Notes: generated from the sequence alone by a model not told the origin. A stretch of 64,000 nt of DNA from Phanerochaete sordida (GCA_019973155.2 BPQB01000081.1:82204-146203), one strand, 5' to 3'. Positions 1-11,382 are shown, counted from the stretch's first letter. A program made the numbers and translations.

Positions 1-680
1 CTGCCGGGCTGCGCGGAGGACGGCTCGGATGGCGGTTGAGGAGCGTCGGCGCTTGCCGCGACGTCTGAGGGAGGCGCGGCTCTGTATGGTAATTGAGCTG
101 CAGTTCGCAGAGCGGGGGACCAAGACTCACATGGTGCCAGGACATTGCTCGAGATGTGCTTTCCAATTCGCGACCACATAAGGGACTGTAGGGTCAAGCT
201 GGACCCATATATTGCACGACGTGCAAAAGACTTCGTGTGGTCGTATCTCACCCGTCCGTGAGTCGCTCTCGAGGACTGTCCTGCCATCGCCGTTGGACTG
301 AGCTGGTCCGCCAGATTTCGATGCAACTCTACGGACGCATGAGTGAAATCGCGCGCCGACAATGAAAAGTACACGCACGGGTCGTCCGCAGGAGGGACAC
401 CAGAGGGGCTCGTTCGCGCTCCCGGGCACGCCCTCCGGTGGTCGATCCAAAACTTCATCACGTAGCGCCGCTTGTCGTGGAGCGGCACCCAGCGATTGCA
501 CTTGGCACACAGCGCGCGGTGCGGCTCGACGTCTTTGCATTGCGCGTCGTCCTTGAAGACCTGGATGCGGTCCGGCTCGCGTTTGCGCTTGCGTGGTGCC
601 TTGCTCGTGGTCGACTCGGCCACCGAGACGGAGTCGTCGTCCGACTGTGCTTCCTGGCTGTCACTGCGCCTGGATGGCAT
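1..680 (-). CDS. Partial gene: protein with two C-x2-C...H-x3-C zinc-type motifs
   Basis: The ATG is at 680 and the gene runs off the left edge. Exons are 680-379, 328-131 and 81-<1, with introns of 50 and 49 bp that keep the frame. Exon 1 encodes a polar Ser/Asp-rich start with a basic KRKR stretch, a possible nuclear signal, then a motif C58-x2-C61-x-x-W...W-x2-H81-x3-C85. Exon 2 carries a second copy of the same motif (CTSC-N-x-W ... WKAHLEQC). I do not know a named domain for it, but such short CxxC/WxxHxxxC proteins are common in polypore genomes. The spacing suggests zinc binding and perhaps nucleic-acid binding. Function is unknown and the C-terminus is not seen. Confidence 0.6.
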   Translation of the reverse strand, partial: MPSRRSDSQEAQSDDDSVSVAESTTSKAPRKRKREPDRIQVFKDDAQCKDVEPHRALCAKCNRWVPLHDKRRYVMKFWIDHRRACPGARTSPSGVPPADDPCVYFSLSARDFTHASVELHRNLADQLSPTAMAGQSSRATHGRVRYDHTKSFARRAIYGSSLTLQSLMWSRIGKHISSNVLAPCESWSPALRTAAQLPYRAAPPSDVAASADAPQPPSEPSSAQPG

Positions 681-1836
681 GAATACTATGGTGGCTCACA
701 CTATGGAGGGAACGTACGATGACGAGGCTTTGCCGGCACCGCGCACGGACGGGGGCTTTGCGGGGCTTTCATTGCCGTCCACGCTCGAGACGACCGACGG
801 AGCGCGCGAGTGTCTTGCTCTGCTGACGGGCTTCTTCGGCCCAGATGTCTGAGCGACTGGCGCAGGTCCTGGAAGCCTGCACAGAGGTCAGTTGATGGCA
901 AGGTAGACGGAGTTCATGTGGCCGCGCACTCTACTTCGACTTTCCGTGGTATGCGTTTGCCGGGCGGGGCCTGCAGGCAAAGGTTATAATCACGGAGACA
1001 ATGAGCAGCTCGTACGTGCGACATGCCTTTTCTTCACCTTCACGTGCCACTTCGCTGCCTTTTCCTGATGCTACAAACACGTCCTTCTGTGTTCTGACAT
1101 AATGAGCAAGGCGCGCTCCCAGCCACAAGCATTCGGCAGGCGTACTCGGTGACACCACCATCCACATCCTTCGCGTCCTTCTGCTCTCCGAGATGGCCGA
1201 CTTGAGTACGTGTCAAGTAGCCTCAAGCATGCAAATTCACCTTCATGGCCCCGATGTCCGGCACAGGTGGTTATACAGAGTCTTCGCTGCTGCACGTTGG
1301 CGGTGTGGAGCCTAATGAGCCCTACGCGTGGCCGACAGGCGTCATGGCGGCGCACCTTCCAAGTCCAAATCCTTGTCAGAGTAAACAAAACGACTGTACA
1401 GAGTGATCCAGGTCGCAGAGGCCGTGCGAGGATCCTGGAGGACGTCCGTGGAGAATACGAGCAGTGAGCGGAAGTACAGGGCGGCCTAAGCGCGCGTTGG
1501 TCTAGACAGAGCCGGTAAGGAAGGCGCATCAGGCGCATCAGATGGCGCATCACACACTGAAACGGCGTGCACCCTCGAGCTTCAAGCAAGCTTCGTTTCC
1601 TGACTTCCACCTCCAGCTCGCCGCGATTGACTTACAACGTCGGTACGTATGTCTCTCACGATGCCGAAAATCGTCCGCAGACAACGAATTCGGGGAAAGC
1701 AGTCATTCAGTGGTATATGTACAAATGCGAAATGCTAGTAGCGGTACATGGGCGACGTCAGGAGCACTTCATGGCGATTACTGTTATACACAAGAATGCC
1801 CTATAGTTTCCAACAATTTCTCGACTGTGTCATGAT
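681..1836. other. Intergenic stretch with one exon-like trace
   Basis: No convincing gene. On the minus strand, 1485 down to about 1360 reads as an exon-like segment after a CTTAG acceptor, rich in Phe, Leu and Tyr, but it runs into stops and I could not join it to anything. Around 1521-1570 there are three direct GGCGCATCA-type repeats, the same word that recurs in the promoter block of the DUF6535 genes at 15.9 and 18.8 kb. Confidence 0.3.
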
Positions 1837-2183
1837 TTAGATGACAGGGTCTAAGGAGGGAAGTGTTAGATCAGGCCCTTCGATGCAATGTCAGACGCGG
1901 CACTTACCATATTGAGGCTGGGGGTTTGTCCTGCTGCCACCGAAGTCCTTGGTATCGACATCTGGAAGGCTCGTCAGCAATACATTCGGAGTACGCTCAC
2001 CACAACGGTCAACTCACCTGCAGGGTCGCGCGAGGCAATGCCCGCGCGCTTGTTCGCGCCCGGCTGCTCGCTGGCGTTGCGGCTCGCCTCCAGCTTGTCG
2101 AGGTGCTCGTCGGGGATCTTCTGCGCCGCCTCGGAGGGGAGCTGGTCGACGGGCTTGTTACCGACGAAAGTTTGCTCGACCAT
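1837..2183 (-). CDS. Small hydrophilic protein, 77 aa, unknown function
   Basis: ATG at 2183. Exons are 2183-2018, 1961-1908 and 1850-1837 (TAA). Donors are GTGAGT and GTAAGT, and the three exons sum to 234 nt in frame. The product starts MVEQTFVGNKPVDQLPSEAA and is rich in charged and polar residues, with no signal peptide, membrane segment or cysteines. It resembles the small disordered stress or storage-type proteins found in fungi, but I do not recognise a family. The last exon is only 14 nt. Nothing coding is seen in 2184-2580, which should hold its promoter and the 3' end of the sirtuin transcript. Confidence 0.65.
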
Positions 2184-2580
2184 CGTGAATTATGTGTGTG
2201 TAAGAGTGAAGCTCGAAAAGGGGCTAGTAGAGTGGTATGTCGTGTGAGTGGATGTTCTGGAGGACGTCGCGGTAGCAGCGGCGGGCTTTATACGCTGGCA
2301 GCCATGGCGCAACCATTTCCGAGATGACTTCATCGGAGCGGCGCGCACCACCGCGTCGTGGAAGAGAGGTGAAAGCCCCAGAACGATCGTTATTCCTGTG
2401 GAGCGCCGGCGCAAAGGTGTTGAGCTGACGTCCCGGTCGTCGGCCTTGGCGTCGGTGCGTATGCATCGATGGCTGGAGCACAGCGGCAAGTATAAGAGTG
2501 GATGTATTGCGTGCGTCAGTGGAGGACGACAACTAATTAGCCGGAATATACTCTATGTAGCTACACCGGGAGGGTAGCAT

Positions 2581-4192
2581 CTACTCGTCGTCGTTCGGTG
2601 GTCGGACGACCCCGCTCTGCAGCATCCTTTCAACCACCGTGTCCTGCACAGCTCTACTACCGCTACGATGACAGGTATAATCTCAGTTACCGCAAAATAA
2701 ACCATGGGATATCACAACTTACAGTACTGTCCGAACGACATCCCTCAACACGGCACCGCTGGGAAGTTCTATCTTCTCGACGCCTGGCAAAGGATCAGCC
2801 CTGGTTGGACCGACGTTGAGCAGCAGGACCGGTTTCTTGAGCTCCAGCGCGTGCTTCAGCAACCTGAGACGGGTCAGCCTACGAAGGTACAGCTGAAAGC
2901 GTGCAAACGTACCTGAACGCAGAGTAAGTTGCAAGCGTTGTGCCCACCAAGAACAGGCGACTGCAGTTCTCGACGTCAAGATATCTGAAGAGGATGTATG
3001 GTTTGATCGCCGGCCGCAGTACTCGAACATCGAACGGCTTACGAGCGGTCGCGCACTTCTTTCCGGATCGATTCACCGAAGAAAATGAGTTCTGGTTTGA
3101 GCTGCACGAAATATTGGCTGAGAATCAGCCCATCTGAGCAGTGCAGCGGCCTCTTACAATCGAGTTGCGCCTGTCCTCGAGCAGGCACTCTGGGCATTCG
3201 GGCACTTTGAAAGTGCTGTAGTCTACGTCTTCCAAGACGACCTAGATAACCCAGTGAGCAGTGGGCCGCGCGAACCAACCTCGGATACGTACATCTCCAT
3301 CCGGATTCGTGCGCGGTCTCTGCCCAGTTGCTTCGAGTCCCTCTAGGTATGCTTTCCACTGGGGATTCGCAGCGGACAGGCGACCTTGGAAGGTATCGCG
3401 GTCTACCACATGCCCATGACTGCAGTGCACTTTCTATGAGACCCTGTTAGTCGGTTTCAACGCATGCACTAGCAAAAATGGCAGACATGTAGCGTGCCGT
3501 GCAGCTCTAGGATATGTTCTCGTATGTTTGCTTCGGTCCATACGCCGGCAAGGGCCTTGTGGTGCAGACCATCGACGTTTTGGGTTATGAGCCTGGGAAC
3601 AACGTTTGTATATTGCAAAGCTGCTAGGGCGTAGTGGGTAGGGTTGGGGAGTGCATTGCGGACTGGCTTGTAGCCTAGGTAGGATCGCAGCCTGCGCGGT
3701 CGGACGAAGTAAGCGGGCGAGCAGCTGTGGGTACCGCATAAGACGCACCAATATCTCTGTCTGGTGATAGGGCCAGTGAGAACGTGACACGGGAAAGTTT
3801 CGCGCAGGCGCACCTGAACGCAAATCCCTTCTCGGTCGAGTCCACCAGCTCCTGGTACTACACCCCGCGGTGATCATCAGCTCAGACTCCGACCACTCCC
3901 TCGCCGGCTGCGACTCACGAATATCGGCCTACAACAGACCTTGTCAGCGTGCTCTACGTGCACGAACTGCCCAACGAACGCACTTGTAATTTGGGTTCAA
4001 ATAACGACCCTTGGAGCCACGATACGCTCTAATGCCGGAGTCGACGCTCACGCCCGCCCCCGTCACAGTCGCCACATTGCCCGGTGCAAGGAAGCTCGCG
4101 ATGCGCTCGACGGCGGCCGCGGGGGTGATCGTCTTGGCCGGCGACGTCGAAGCGAGGACCGCCGCCGGGATGGTAGGAACAGAGATGCGCAT
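2581..4192 (-). CDS. Sirtuin, NAD-dependent protein deacylase (Sir2 family), 352 aa
   Basis: Eleven exons: 4192-3984, 3928-3919 (10 nt), 3857-3814, 3760-3749 (12 nt), 3691-3487, 3433-3293, 3241-3158, 3101-3043, 2984-2913, 2863-2723 and 2662-2581. They sum to 353 codons in frame. NAD-binding GAG-x-S (residues 45-49) with SGIRAYRG, the TQNVDGLHH motif (128-136), the likely catalytic His156 in ELHGT, zinc cysteines Cys164, Cys223 and Cys226, and the GTTLATYSAFR and NVGPTRAD motifs are all present. Sirtuins remove acyl groups from lysine using NAD+. The sequence looks closest to the class II (SIRT4-like, often mitochondrial) group. The donor of intron 5 (GTCTGC) is weak. Two microexons are needed to restore the motif KPIFYQEL...RQRYWLRSYLGY. 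The gene is divergent from PEX7. Confidence 0.93.
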
Positions 4193-4301
4193 TGGCTTGT
4201 GATTCCCGCCGCCGCCGACCTCGGGGCGGAGTGCATCTCGGGCTCAGGCTGGCGTCCACCAGCGCGCTCGAGCTTCCTGCTCTACCTCCACCTCGACGAC
4301 C
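4193..4301. promoter_or_regulatory. 109-bp divergent promoter, sirtuin / PEX7
   Basis: The two start codons face away from each other with only 109 bp between them, so the core promoters and both 5' UTRs must share this interval. It is GC-rich, without a TATA box. Confidence 0.7.
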
Positions 4302-5568
4302 ATGCAGGGGCCCGCGCCGCCGCTCACGCTGCAGACACCCGGCTTCGCGCACTACGGGCTCGCGTGGTCGCCCTTCCATGAATCGCGCCTCGCGGTCGCC
4401 TCTTCCGCGAACTATGGCCTGGTGGGAAACGGCCGGCTGCACTGCACGGCGGTCGGCCCTGGCCCAGGCGGCGCACCTGCGCTACATCTCAGCAAGCAGT
4501 GAGTGTTCATTTGTGGGTGGATGCGCGATGCTAAGTTGGTCAGGTACGATACGCAGGACGGTCTGTACGACGTCGCATGGTCGGAACTACACGAGAACCA
4601 GTTGATCACCGCGTCGGGCGACGGGTCAATAAAGATGTGGGATGTCATGATCAACGTGAGTACTTCTCGGCGCGCACGGCTGTCGTCTGTTCAACGTTCA
4701 TGGGGTTACAAGCACTTCTAGGACCTGCCTATCCTTGCATGGCACGAACACTCACGCGAAGCGTTCTCCGTCGATTGGTCGAACATCAAGAAGGACCTAT
4801 TCATCTCCTCCTCATGGGATGGCACCGTGAAAGTGGTAAGCAGCCCTCCGATTGCATAGCACGTTTTGCAAAGATCCTGACCAAAATCCAGTGGTCACCC
4901 GAACGACCACGGTCTATTTCTACGATACAGGCGCATACATCCTGCGTGTACCAAGCCGCCTGGTCACCGCACCAGCCGGACGTTCTCGCAACGTGTTCAA
5001 CTGACGGCACGCTCAAGATTTTCGATCTGCGCGCCCCCGCCTACGTTCCCGGCAACTTCACGACACCTGTTTCCGCCGCGGCACTCACGGTGCCAGCGTC
5101 CGGAACCGAGATTCTGTCGCTCGACTGGAACAAGTACCGCCCGTTCGTGCTCGCCAGCGGCGGCGTCGACAAGATGCTGCGCGTATGGGACTGCCGGATG
5201 GTGAAGCTGGGCCCCGAGTCCGCTGCCGCGCCCGGCGTCGGCGGCATCTGCGAGTCGCAGCTCGTCGGGCACGAGTGGGCCGTCCGGAAAGTGCAGTGGA
5301 GCCCGCACCGTCCTGACCTGCTCGCCTCCGCAAGTTACGACATGACGTGTCGCGTGTAAGTCGCGTGTTCCCGTCGCGGCACCAGGGCTGCAGCTTGACC
5401 TCGGCTTCTCACAGGTGGGCGACTGCGCCGACGCCTGATGGCACCAATTTGCTGCACATACATGACGCGCACACGGAGTTTGTCGTTGGCTGTGCGTGGT
5501 CGCTGTATGAAGAACGCGTCCTCGCGACGTGCAGCTGGGACTGCAGAGTGAACGTGTTCCGCGTGTAG
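4302..5568 (+). CDS. PEX7: Peroxin 7, PTS2 import receptor (WD40), 346 aa
   Basis: Exons are 4302-4498, 4544-4655, 4722-4835, 4892-5355 and 5415-5568, 347 codons in frame. The protein opens with the PEX7-type N-terminus ([20 protein letters not shown]) and continues as six or seven WD40 repeats, including the [36 protein letters not shown] and [14 protein letters not shown] repeat ends. PEX7 binds the N-terminal PTS2 signal of peroxisomal matrix enzymes in the cytosol and, with a co-receptor of the PEX20/PEX5L type, carries them to the peroxisome. The length fits the family (about 320-350 aa). It shares its promoter with the divergent sirtuin gene. Confidence 0.93.
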
Positions 5569-6696
5569 TTGTATAGCAGGTGAGAGGCCTTCTTCGGCGT
5601 CCATATCCCTTTCGTTGACGACCACACGCCAAGACAGTGTTTTGTTCAGTGTGCAGATGGATATTTATCTACCTACTTCCCGATCGCTTCAGTCAGAGCA
5701 GCCGAGGACTAAGGTCAAACGTTGCATAAAGATCAAGTCAGCCGTGAGACAGTCCGACGGAGATATCTTGGCCGCTTTATAGCCACCCAGAAAGGATTGC
5801 TTTAGGCGTATCGCCCAAGATCGACAGGATGGCCAGTGGAGTCTGCACAGGTCCGCGCCTCCCATGGTCTCGACGCATACTCGATCGGGGCTTCTTTGTG
5901 AGCAATAGGCGAGCATTGTATTACTTGTTCTGCCTGACCCTGTGCTAATTCTTAGGCAAGGCCAGTGTTCGCGCGGAAAATGCACAGAGGCCACCATTCC
6001 AGTGCTCTATGAATAAACCTTGATAAGATGCCGAGCGGGAAGTATGGAACAGTCTGAGTGGCCCGCTCGCGTAAGATCTGTCTTAGCTCGCCGACGTTTT
6101 GCTGACTTTATCAGCGGCGCCCGGAAAGCTCGCACGACCGGGCTGCGAGGATCACGGTTCCCAGTCGATATCACCGTGACCAGCGTACAGCCTCGGAGAG
6201 CTTTTGGCAAACATGGAGCCGCGCCAGGAACGTCGCCGGCACTGGTGAGTGATCCAGCACGTTGTCGCTGCGGACACCCGATTTGACAAGGTTGATTCGT
6301 TCTGCCTTGGGGGACAGCTCTTTGTCCCTTGTGCAGTGCCGCGGGTCGGCCATTGAGCTTTGTGGCAACGTGCAATGTTGCTTGTTCCGCAGTGTCAATT
6401 GTCCAAAGGGACCCAAAAGCGGCCCAAAGCGGGCGGGATCCGTGCGAAAACACGGTGCATCACAAGGTTTCTGCGGAAACTCGAGTGAAAGATGATCCAG
6501 TCCGGCAATTTTCGTGCCTCGCGGCGCGGGGTGGCCTTGGTGATTTGTAGAAAAGGCCTTCGCAACGCGCTTTCGCTTCTTAGTCTCCCCCCATCCGCTT
6601 TGGCCGTTCCCCTCCTTTAATAACGGCTGTCTGTCCCCCTCCCTCTCTTTACTCTATACCCCCCGTTCGAGCTCGTACGCGAACCTGACCACCACG
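5569..6696. other. Intergenic, promoter side of the GH16 gene
   Basis: No gene recognised. The last 100 bp become pyrimidine-rich (runs of CCCCTC and CCCTCCCTCTC) ahead of a TTTACTCTATACC element at about 6648-6660, a likely core promoter for the GH16 gene starting at 6697. Confidence 0.4.
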
Positions 6697-7923
6697 ATGC
6701 ACTCTCTCGCCGCCCTCCTTCTCGCTCTGCCCATCGCCGCGCTTGCAGGCCAGTCGCATGGCGCGGGCGCACACCGCCGGCACCACACCCGCACCCCTCA
6801 CGTTGCCCGCCAGTCCGGCACCACGTACACGCTGGAGGATGACTACTCGGGCCCATCGTTCTTCGAGTGCGTTGAGCTTACTCTGGCAGCCCGAACGCGC
6901 GACTGATTACCGCGTAGCAACTGGACCTTCTTCACAGACAGTGACCCGACCAGCGGCCAGGTCACCTACTTGGGCAAGGAGGACGCGATGAACGCTGGTC
7001 TTGCGTTTGTTCAGTCTGACAACACCACCAAGATTGGCGTCGATTCCACCACGCAACTCGCCGACGGCGCCAAGCGCAACTCGTATGTGGCCCTCCAGCT
7101 CCCCACTTGGCGCGCCTCTCTGACCCCAGCGCCAGTGTCCGCATCCAGACCAACAAGCAGTACAACGGAGGTCTCTTCATCGCAGACTTCTACGCGATGC
7201 CACACGGGTGCTCGGTGTGGCCTGCGTACTGGAGTGTCGGTCCCGACTGGCCGAACCAGGGTGAGATCGACATCATTGGTGAGTTCACATCGCGCCTCCA
7301 AAATTGCTTCCGCTTGACTGATCGTCGTCGTCAGAGGGCGTCAACCTTCAGGGTGACAACCAGATCACGCTGCACACGGGTCCCTCGTGCCTCATGAACG
7401 AGGCCGCCAGCATGGTCGGCAGCCTCGTCGGCAAGACCTGCACGTCTGCGAACGGCATGAACGCGGGCTGCGCCGTCGTCCAGAACGGCAACAACAGCTT
7501 CGGCCACAACTTCAACACGATGGGCGGCGGTGTCTTCGCGCACCTCTGGACGCAGGACGCGATCAAGGTCTGGTTCTTCCCCCGCAGCCAGATCCCCGGC
7601 GACATCTACGCGATGGCCCCGAACCCCGACGGCTGGGGCAACCCCACCGCGAACTTCCCGACCCAGGACTCGTGCGCCATCGGCTCGCACTTCTCGAACC
7701 ACCAGCTCGTCATCGACACCACCCTCTGCGGCGACTGGGCTGGCGGCGCGTTCCAGGCCGACGGCTGCGGACAGTCGTGCAGCGCGTTTGTTGCCGACCC
7801 CGCGAACTTCAAGTGTGAGTCCCCGTCCTCTTTGCCGTGCGCGGCATCGTACTGACCCTCTCCGCAGACGCGCAGTGGGCGATCTCGTCGATCCGGGTCT
7901 ACCAGCCCGCGGGCTCTCAGTGA
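6697..7923 (+). CDS. Secreted GH16 endo-beta-1,3(4)-glucanase-type enzyme, 337 aa
   Basis: Exons are 6697-6866, 6918-7082, 7136-7278, 7335-7814 and 7868-7923, 338 codons in frame. Residues 1-18 form a signal peptide (MHSLAALLLALPIAALAG), followed by a His/Arg-rich stretch. The GH16 catalytic motif GEIDIIE lies at residues 154-160, with Glu155 as expected nucleophile and Glu160 as acid/base, and is split by intron 3. The sequence GCSVWPAYW just before it and the Cys-rich C-terminal half are typical of the laminarinase-like fungal GH16 group. The enzyme is expected to cut beta-1,3 or mixed beta-1,3/1,4-glucans outside the cell or in the fungus's own wall. The exact substrate cannot be read from the sequence. 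Confidence 0.92.
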
Positions 7924-8657
7924 AGAACACCATTTCCCCCTTCTCCCTAGACACCGTTAGAGGGCACCCCAAGCGGAACTCAACGTCTCTTCTTCTTGCC
8001 ATGCGGCGGAAGCATCCCACGCTCGTTCCACGGGCCCCGGCGTGCACAGTAACGCCGGGCGTCCGCCACGATACCTTACTGTGCTTGTAGCTCAATACCT
8101 GGGGCAGAGCCCCGTGCGCCCCTGGTGGTGGTCGTGCGGGGCTGTGACCCCGCGCGCTGTGCATATTATCGTTATCACGCAGTTGTCTCCGTCACGCAAC
8201 ATATTCTTGCTGTTTTTCGTCGCATGAAGAATTCATTCATTTTAAAAGGTTATGTCCCGTCTGCTCTGGGCCTTGGGTCCACCTTCGGCGTCATGGTATG
8301 CGAATGTCCAGGCAAGTCCCAGCGCTCTCGACGTTCCGATGCTGACCACCCGCGCGGTGCCTATCTGCACGGTACGGTCAGTATTCCAGCACTTGTCATC
8401 ACCGAATACTGACAATGGTCCAATGCTCTAGGTCCAGCTTCTAGGGGACCGGCTACAGCTTCCAGCCGCAGGCCTTGTCCGGCCTGGTCAGAACTCCCCT
8501 TGCATGGCGCGCCCCGAGGTTTCCGCTGTGAACCGCGCCTGCTACATCTTATCGCCGTCCTGAGTCGGTGTGCGGCCTTTGAGCCGATGCGCGAAGGCCA
8601 TAAAATCTCATTACTTACGTGCACCGGGCGGAGCGAGCTCCATCCTCTCCAATTCGC
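7924..8657. other. Intergenic with two short GC hairpins
   Basis: Holds the 3' flank of the GH16 gene and the promoter of the next gene. Two perfect short inverted repeats lie close together: 8101-8113 (GGGGC-AGA-GCCCC) and 8136-8153 (GCGGGG-CTGTGA-CCCCGC). They could form stems in the GH16 3' UTR or a downstream RNA. A TATA-like CATAAAAT is at about 8599. Confidence 0.35.
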
Positions 8658-10808
8658 ATGGACGTCGAAACAGCCTTCGAGCACAGTACTGCATCCGCGG
8701 ACGCGCCTCCGGCGTACTCCTCTGCTGGCGAAACACTACCTTCGTATCGCCCGCCAACATCGTACAAGGTGGGAACGCGGACCCTGACGAGACCATTGGT
8801 GCAGATACCCGAGGTGAAGGCGCATCTCTGTCTCCTCCGCGCCTTCCGAGATCTGCGGATGCTCGTCGAGGACGGGCAGATCGCCGAATGGCCCGCGGCG
8901 GCACGTATGTTCGCGCCATCGGCGCGCTGGGCGTGGTTCGTCGGGCTCGCCGTCGAGCGGTACGTGCGCTGCAACACCGTGGTGCCCGCGCCGCTGACGT
9001 CTTGCGACAGGTTTCAGCGGTGGGCAGCGACCGCGGCGCCGTGCGGCTCGCTTGACGGCTGGATCGCGCGCGAGATGCCGCCCGTCGACGTGCTGATGGT
9101 GTGGCACACGTACGTGCTCAGCCCGATGTGCGTGTATTTTTGGCGGTGTTCTGGTCGCGCCGTTCTGACGCTGCTGTTGCTAGGTGGTATGCCGAGGACA
9201 CCGCCCGAGTGAATATTTTGGGAGCGCTGCGCACGATGGACGGCTATCTACTTGCTGCACTTGTAGGCACATCTTCTGCCAGTATAATAGTAGACCCAGC
9301 TGGCATCGGAGAGACAGGTGAAGCTCGGCGACATCAGTATCTATGAGCCTTCTTCGCAGAGGAGAGACTCCTGGCTGAAGAGCTGCGGGACTCCATTTGA
9401 CCCCGTTGCCTCCGCAGCCGTTATGCTCGACCGCACAATTGTGTGCCCGCGGTGCCTGGCATCGTTCGCCGTCCGTGCGTACTCCGCCAGCCGTGCGTGC
9501 ATCCGGCACAGTCTCATCGAGTTTATTCCGGCGCAGCCTTCATCGCCTCGGACGGCACAGGTTATCTGCAGCCGAGGTTCGCGGCAGCATGCCCTGCCTG
9601 CGGCCTCGCGGCGACAAAGGACAGCCTCGCCGTGCTGAAGTTTGCCCGCGACGTAACGCTCGACCCACGGAGTCCCGACGACAGGAAGCATTTCGGGTAT
9701 GGCGTGTACCTGGCAGGTACGCTCCGGACCACGACAGACCCGACTGACGAAACGGCGGCGGCAGCTCTCAAAGTGAAGCTGCACGGTGTGTTCAAACCGC
9801 CCGAGAACGTAGGGACTAGAGATGAATGGGCGAAGGCGATCGCGGAGAACGCCCAGTATAGCATGGACAATATCCGGAATCTTGTGGTATTCGTGGCAGG
9901 ACTATGGAGGTATTCCAGTGGAAGGCGTCTGCTATACTAGTGGCTCATGTTTACTATTACAGGTCGAAGAAGGTCCTCGAGGCTTACACTGATGATCGTC
10001 CCTTCTCCGTGGACCTTGTTGAGGCCATTCTCAGGCAATGTTATTTCATCGAGAAGATGGTCGAGCTAGGTTGGACGGCACCTCGCGCCTTGGGCGATCT
10101 TCACGGCGAGGCTGTATTGCAACACGCCATCGTTCGATACCATGCGTACGTTCATAATTTATTGAAACCAGAAATTTGCTAACCTCGAGTTTATCAGATT
10201 TTTAGATTTGACGTCGTCTGCTCCAGAGATGTTTTTCGTGCCTACCCTGGACATCGATCTTATATGGCACACACATCAAATGAAGTGCGAGATCTACCAT
10301 CGCGACTGCGGACAGCTGATAAAGCGCTACCTTGACCAGTAAGTTCTATACAGTATCCGATCTGCAGTCCAACTTTGACTCGGACGTTCTCAGCGAAGAC
10401 CGCGTCGAGATCAGCCGTCTGGCGACATCCTTCGACGCCACCTGCAGCGCATGGCAAGAGCGCTTCGGTGTGCAATACACATTCTGCGGGTGTCCGCTGG
10501 CGGAGAGTACGGTGGCACAGCGATTTGCACAGCTGAAGCACCGGCTGAGCGGCAGCACGCCTCCTGCCCTCTCACCGCCACAACGCGCAGATGGTCGCCT
10601 CGCGACGCACGCAAGCGAACATAGTAGCATGTCCCTCGCACCGTTGGGCAAGTCTTATGTCGCGCTCGAGGACGCGAAGCGGCACCTACGGATGGGAAGA
10701 CTCGCGCATTATCGCCAGGACGGGGATACCAGTGCATTGGGCATCCATGGTGGACATCAGCCTGCGTTTCTCTACCCCGCATCGTTTTCTGCGCGGCCTG
10801 TAAATTAG
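8658..10808 (+). CDS. DUF1399 / GRDP-like protein, copy 1 (tail-less), 588 aa
   Basis: Exons are 8658-8959, 9011-9127, 9184-9262, 9318-9474, 9537-9909, 9963-10145, 10198-10338 and 10394-10808, 589 codons in frame. I chose the ATG at 8658 (MDVETAF) because it matches the start in the paralogues. The family signature is repeated: VDVLMVWHTYVLSPMWYAED early on and DIDLIWHTHQM...Y..D near residue 430, which is the W-H-x4-Y-x2-D pattern of the DUF1399 domain known from plant glycine-rich-domain proteins (GRDP). Two CPRC/CPAC pairs in the middle could bind metal. The protein ends at ARPVN, without the Cys/Gly-rich tail of its two paralogues (11383 and 28664). Biochemical role unknown; the plant relatives are linked to stress and development. 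Confidence 0.85.
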
Positions 10809-11382
10809 TTCGCGCGTCACAAATTATGTTAGTTCTTGTCGTACCACTGGATTCCTTATGACCAGTACATACTTCCTCTCTGACTGTAAGTTATGTAACT
10901 TACACCCCGTAGAATCGCGGAAGTTATGGCGTGGCGCTGTTAAGTCACCGCGCTGGGACTCGGTAGACGCGCACCTGGAATCTCTCAACCACCACATGCA
11001 TCGCCGAAAAACTTGCTGTAACGTACTCCCGACCAGCTGATCATATAATATCGACTAAATGCGCATCTCACAGCCTCGCAAATCCCTATCGTATCAGGCT
11101 AGGGTCGCATGCACTGGCAGCCATATAACCACCGGATATCGGTACAGCCCTTCGGACGACTCGGCATCCCAAGCCTGAGCAGACGGCTCATCATCGCACA
11201 AGCCCCACGCCTCCCCGTTGCCACCTGCCATTCCCATGTCATGGGACTGCTGTGGTCAGAAGAATAGCATCGTTCCTGGCGAGGCTGTGCAGGAGACGCT
11301 TCCGCTATCGCGCGTGCGAAGGCCTTATAAGGCTGAAACGAACAGCACCTACAGCTATCGCTCCTCGAGCCACTGACCCAGG
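10809..11382. other. Intergenic, promoter of GRDP-like copy 2
   Basis: No gene seen. A TATA-like element CCTTATAAGG (a perfect palindrome) lies at about 11322-11331, 50-60 bp before the ATG of copy 2. No trace of a lost tail exon from copy 1 was found directly after its stop. Confidence 0.45.

Noticed and set aside
6007..6453. 148-codon minus-strand open frame upstream of the GH16 gene
   Set aside because: Composition is not protein-like, it has no domain, and it lies where the GH16 promoter is expected.
7331..8164. 277-codon open frame antisense to the GH16 gene
   Set aside because: The plus strand has the GH16 catalytic motif and consistent introns. The antisense frame has low-complexity composition and no domain.
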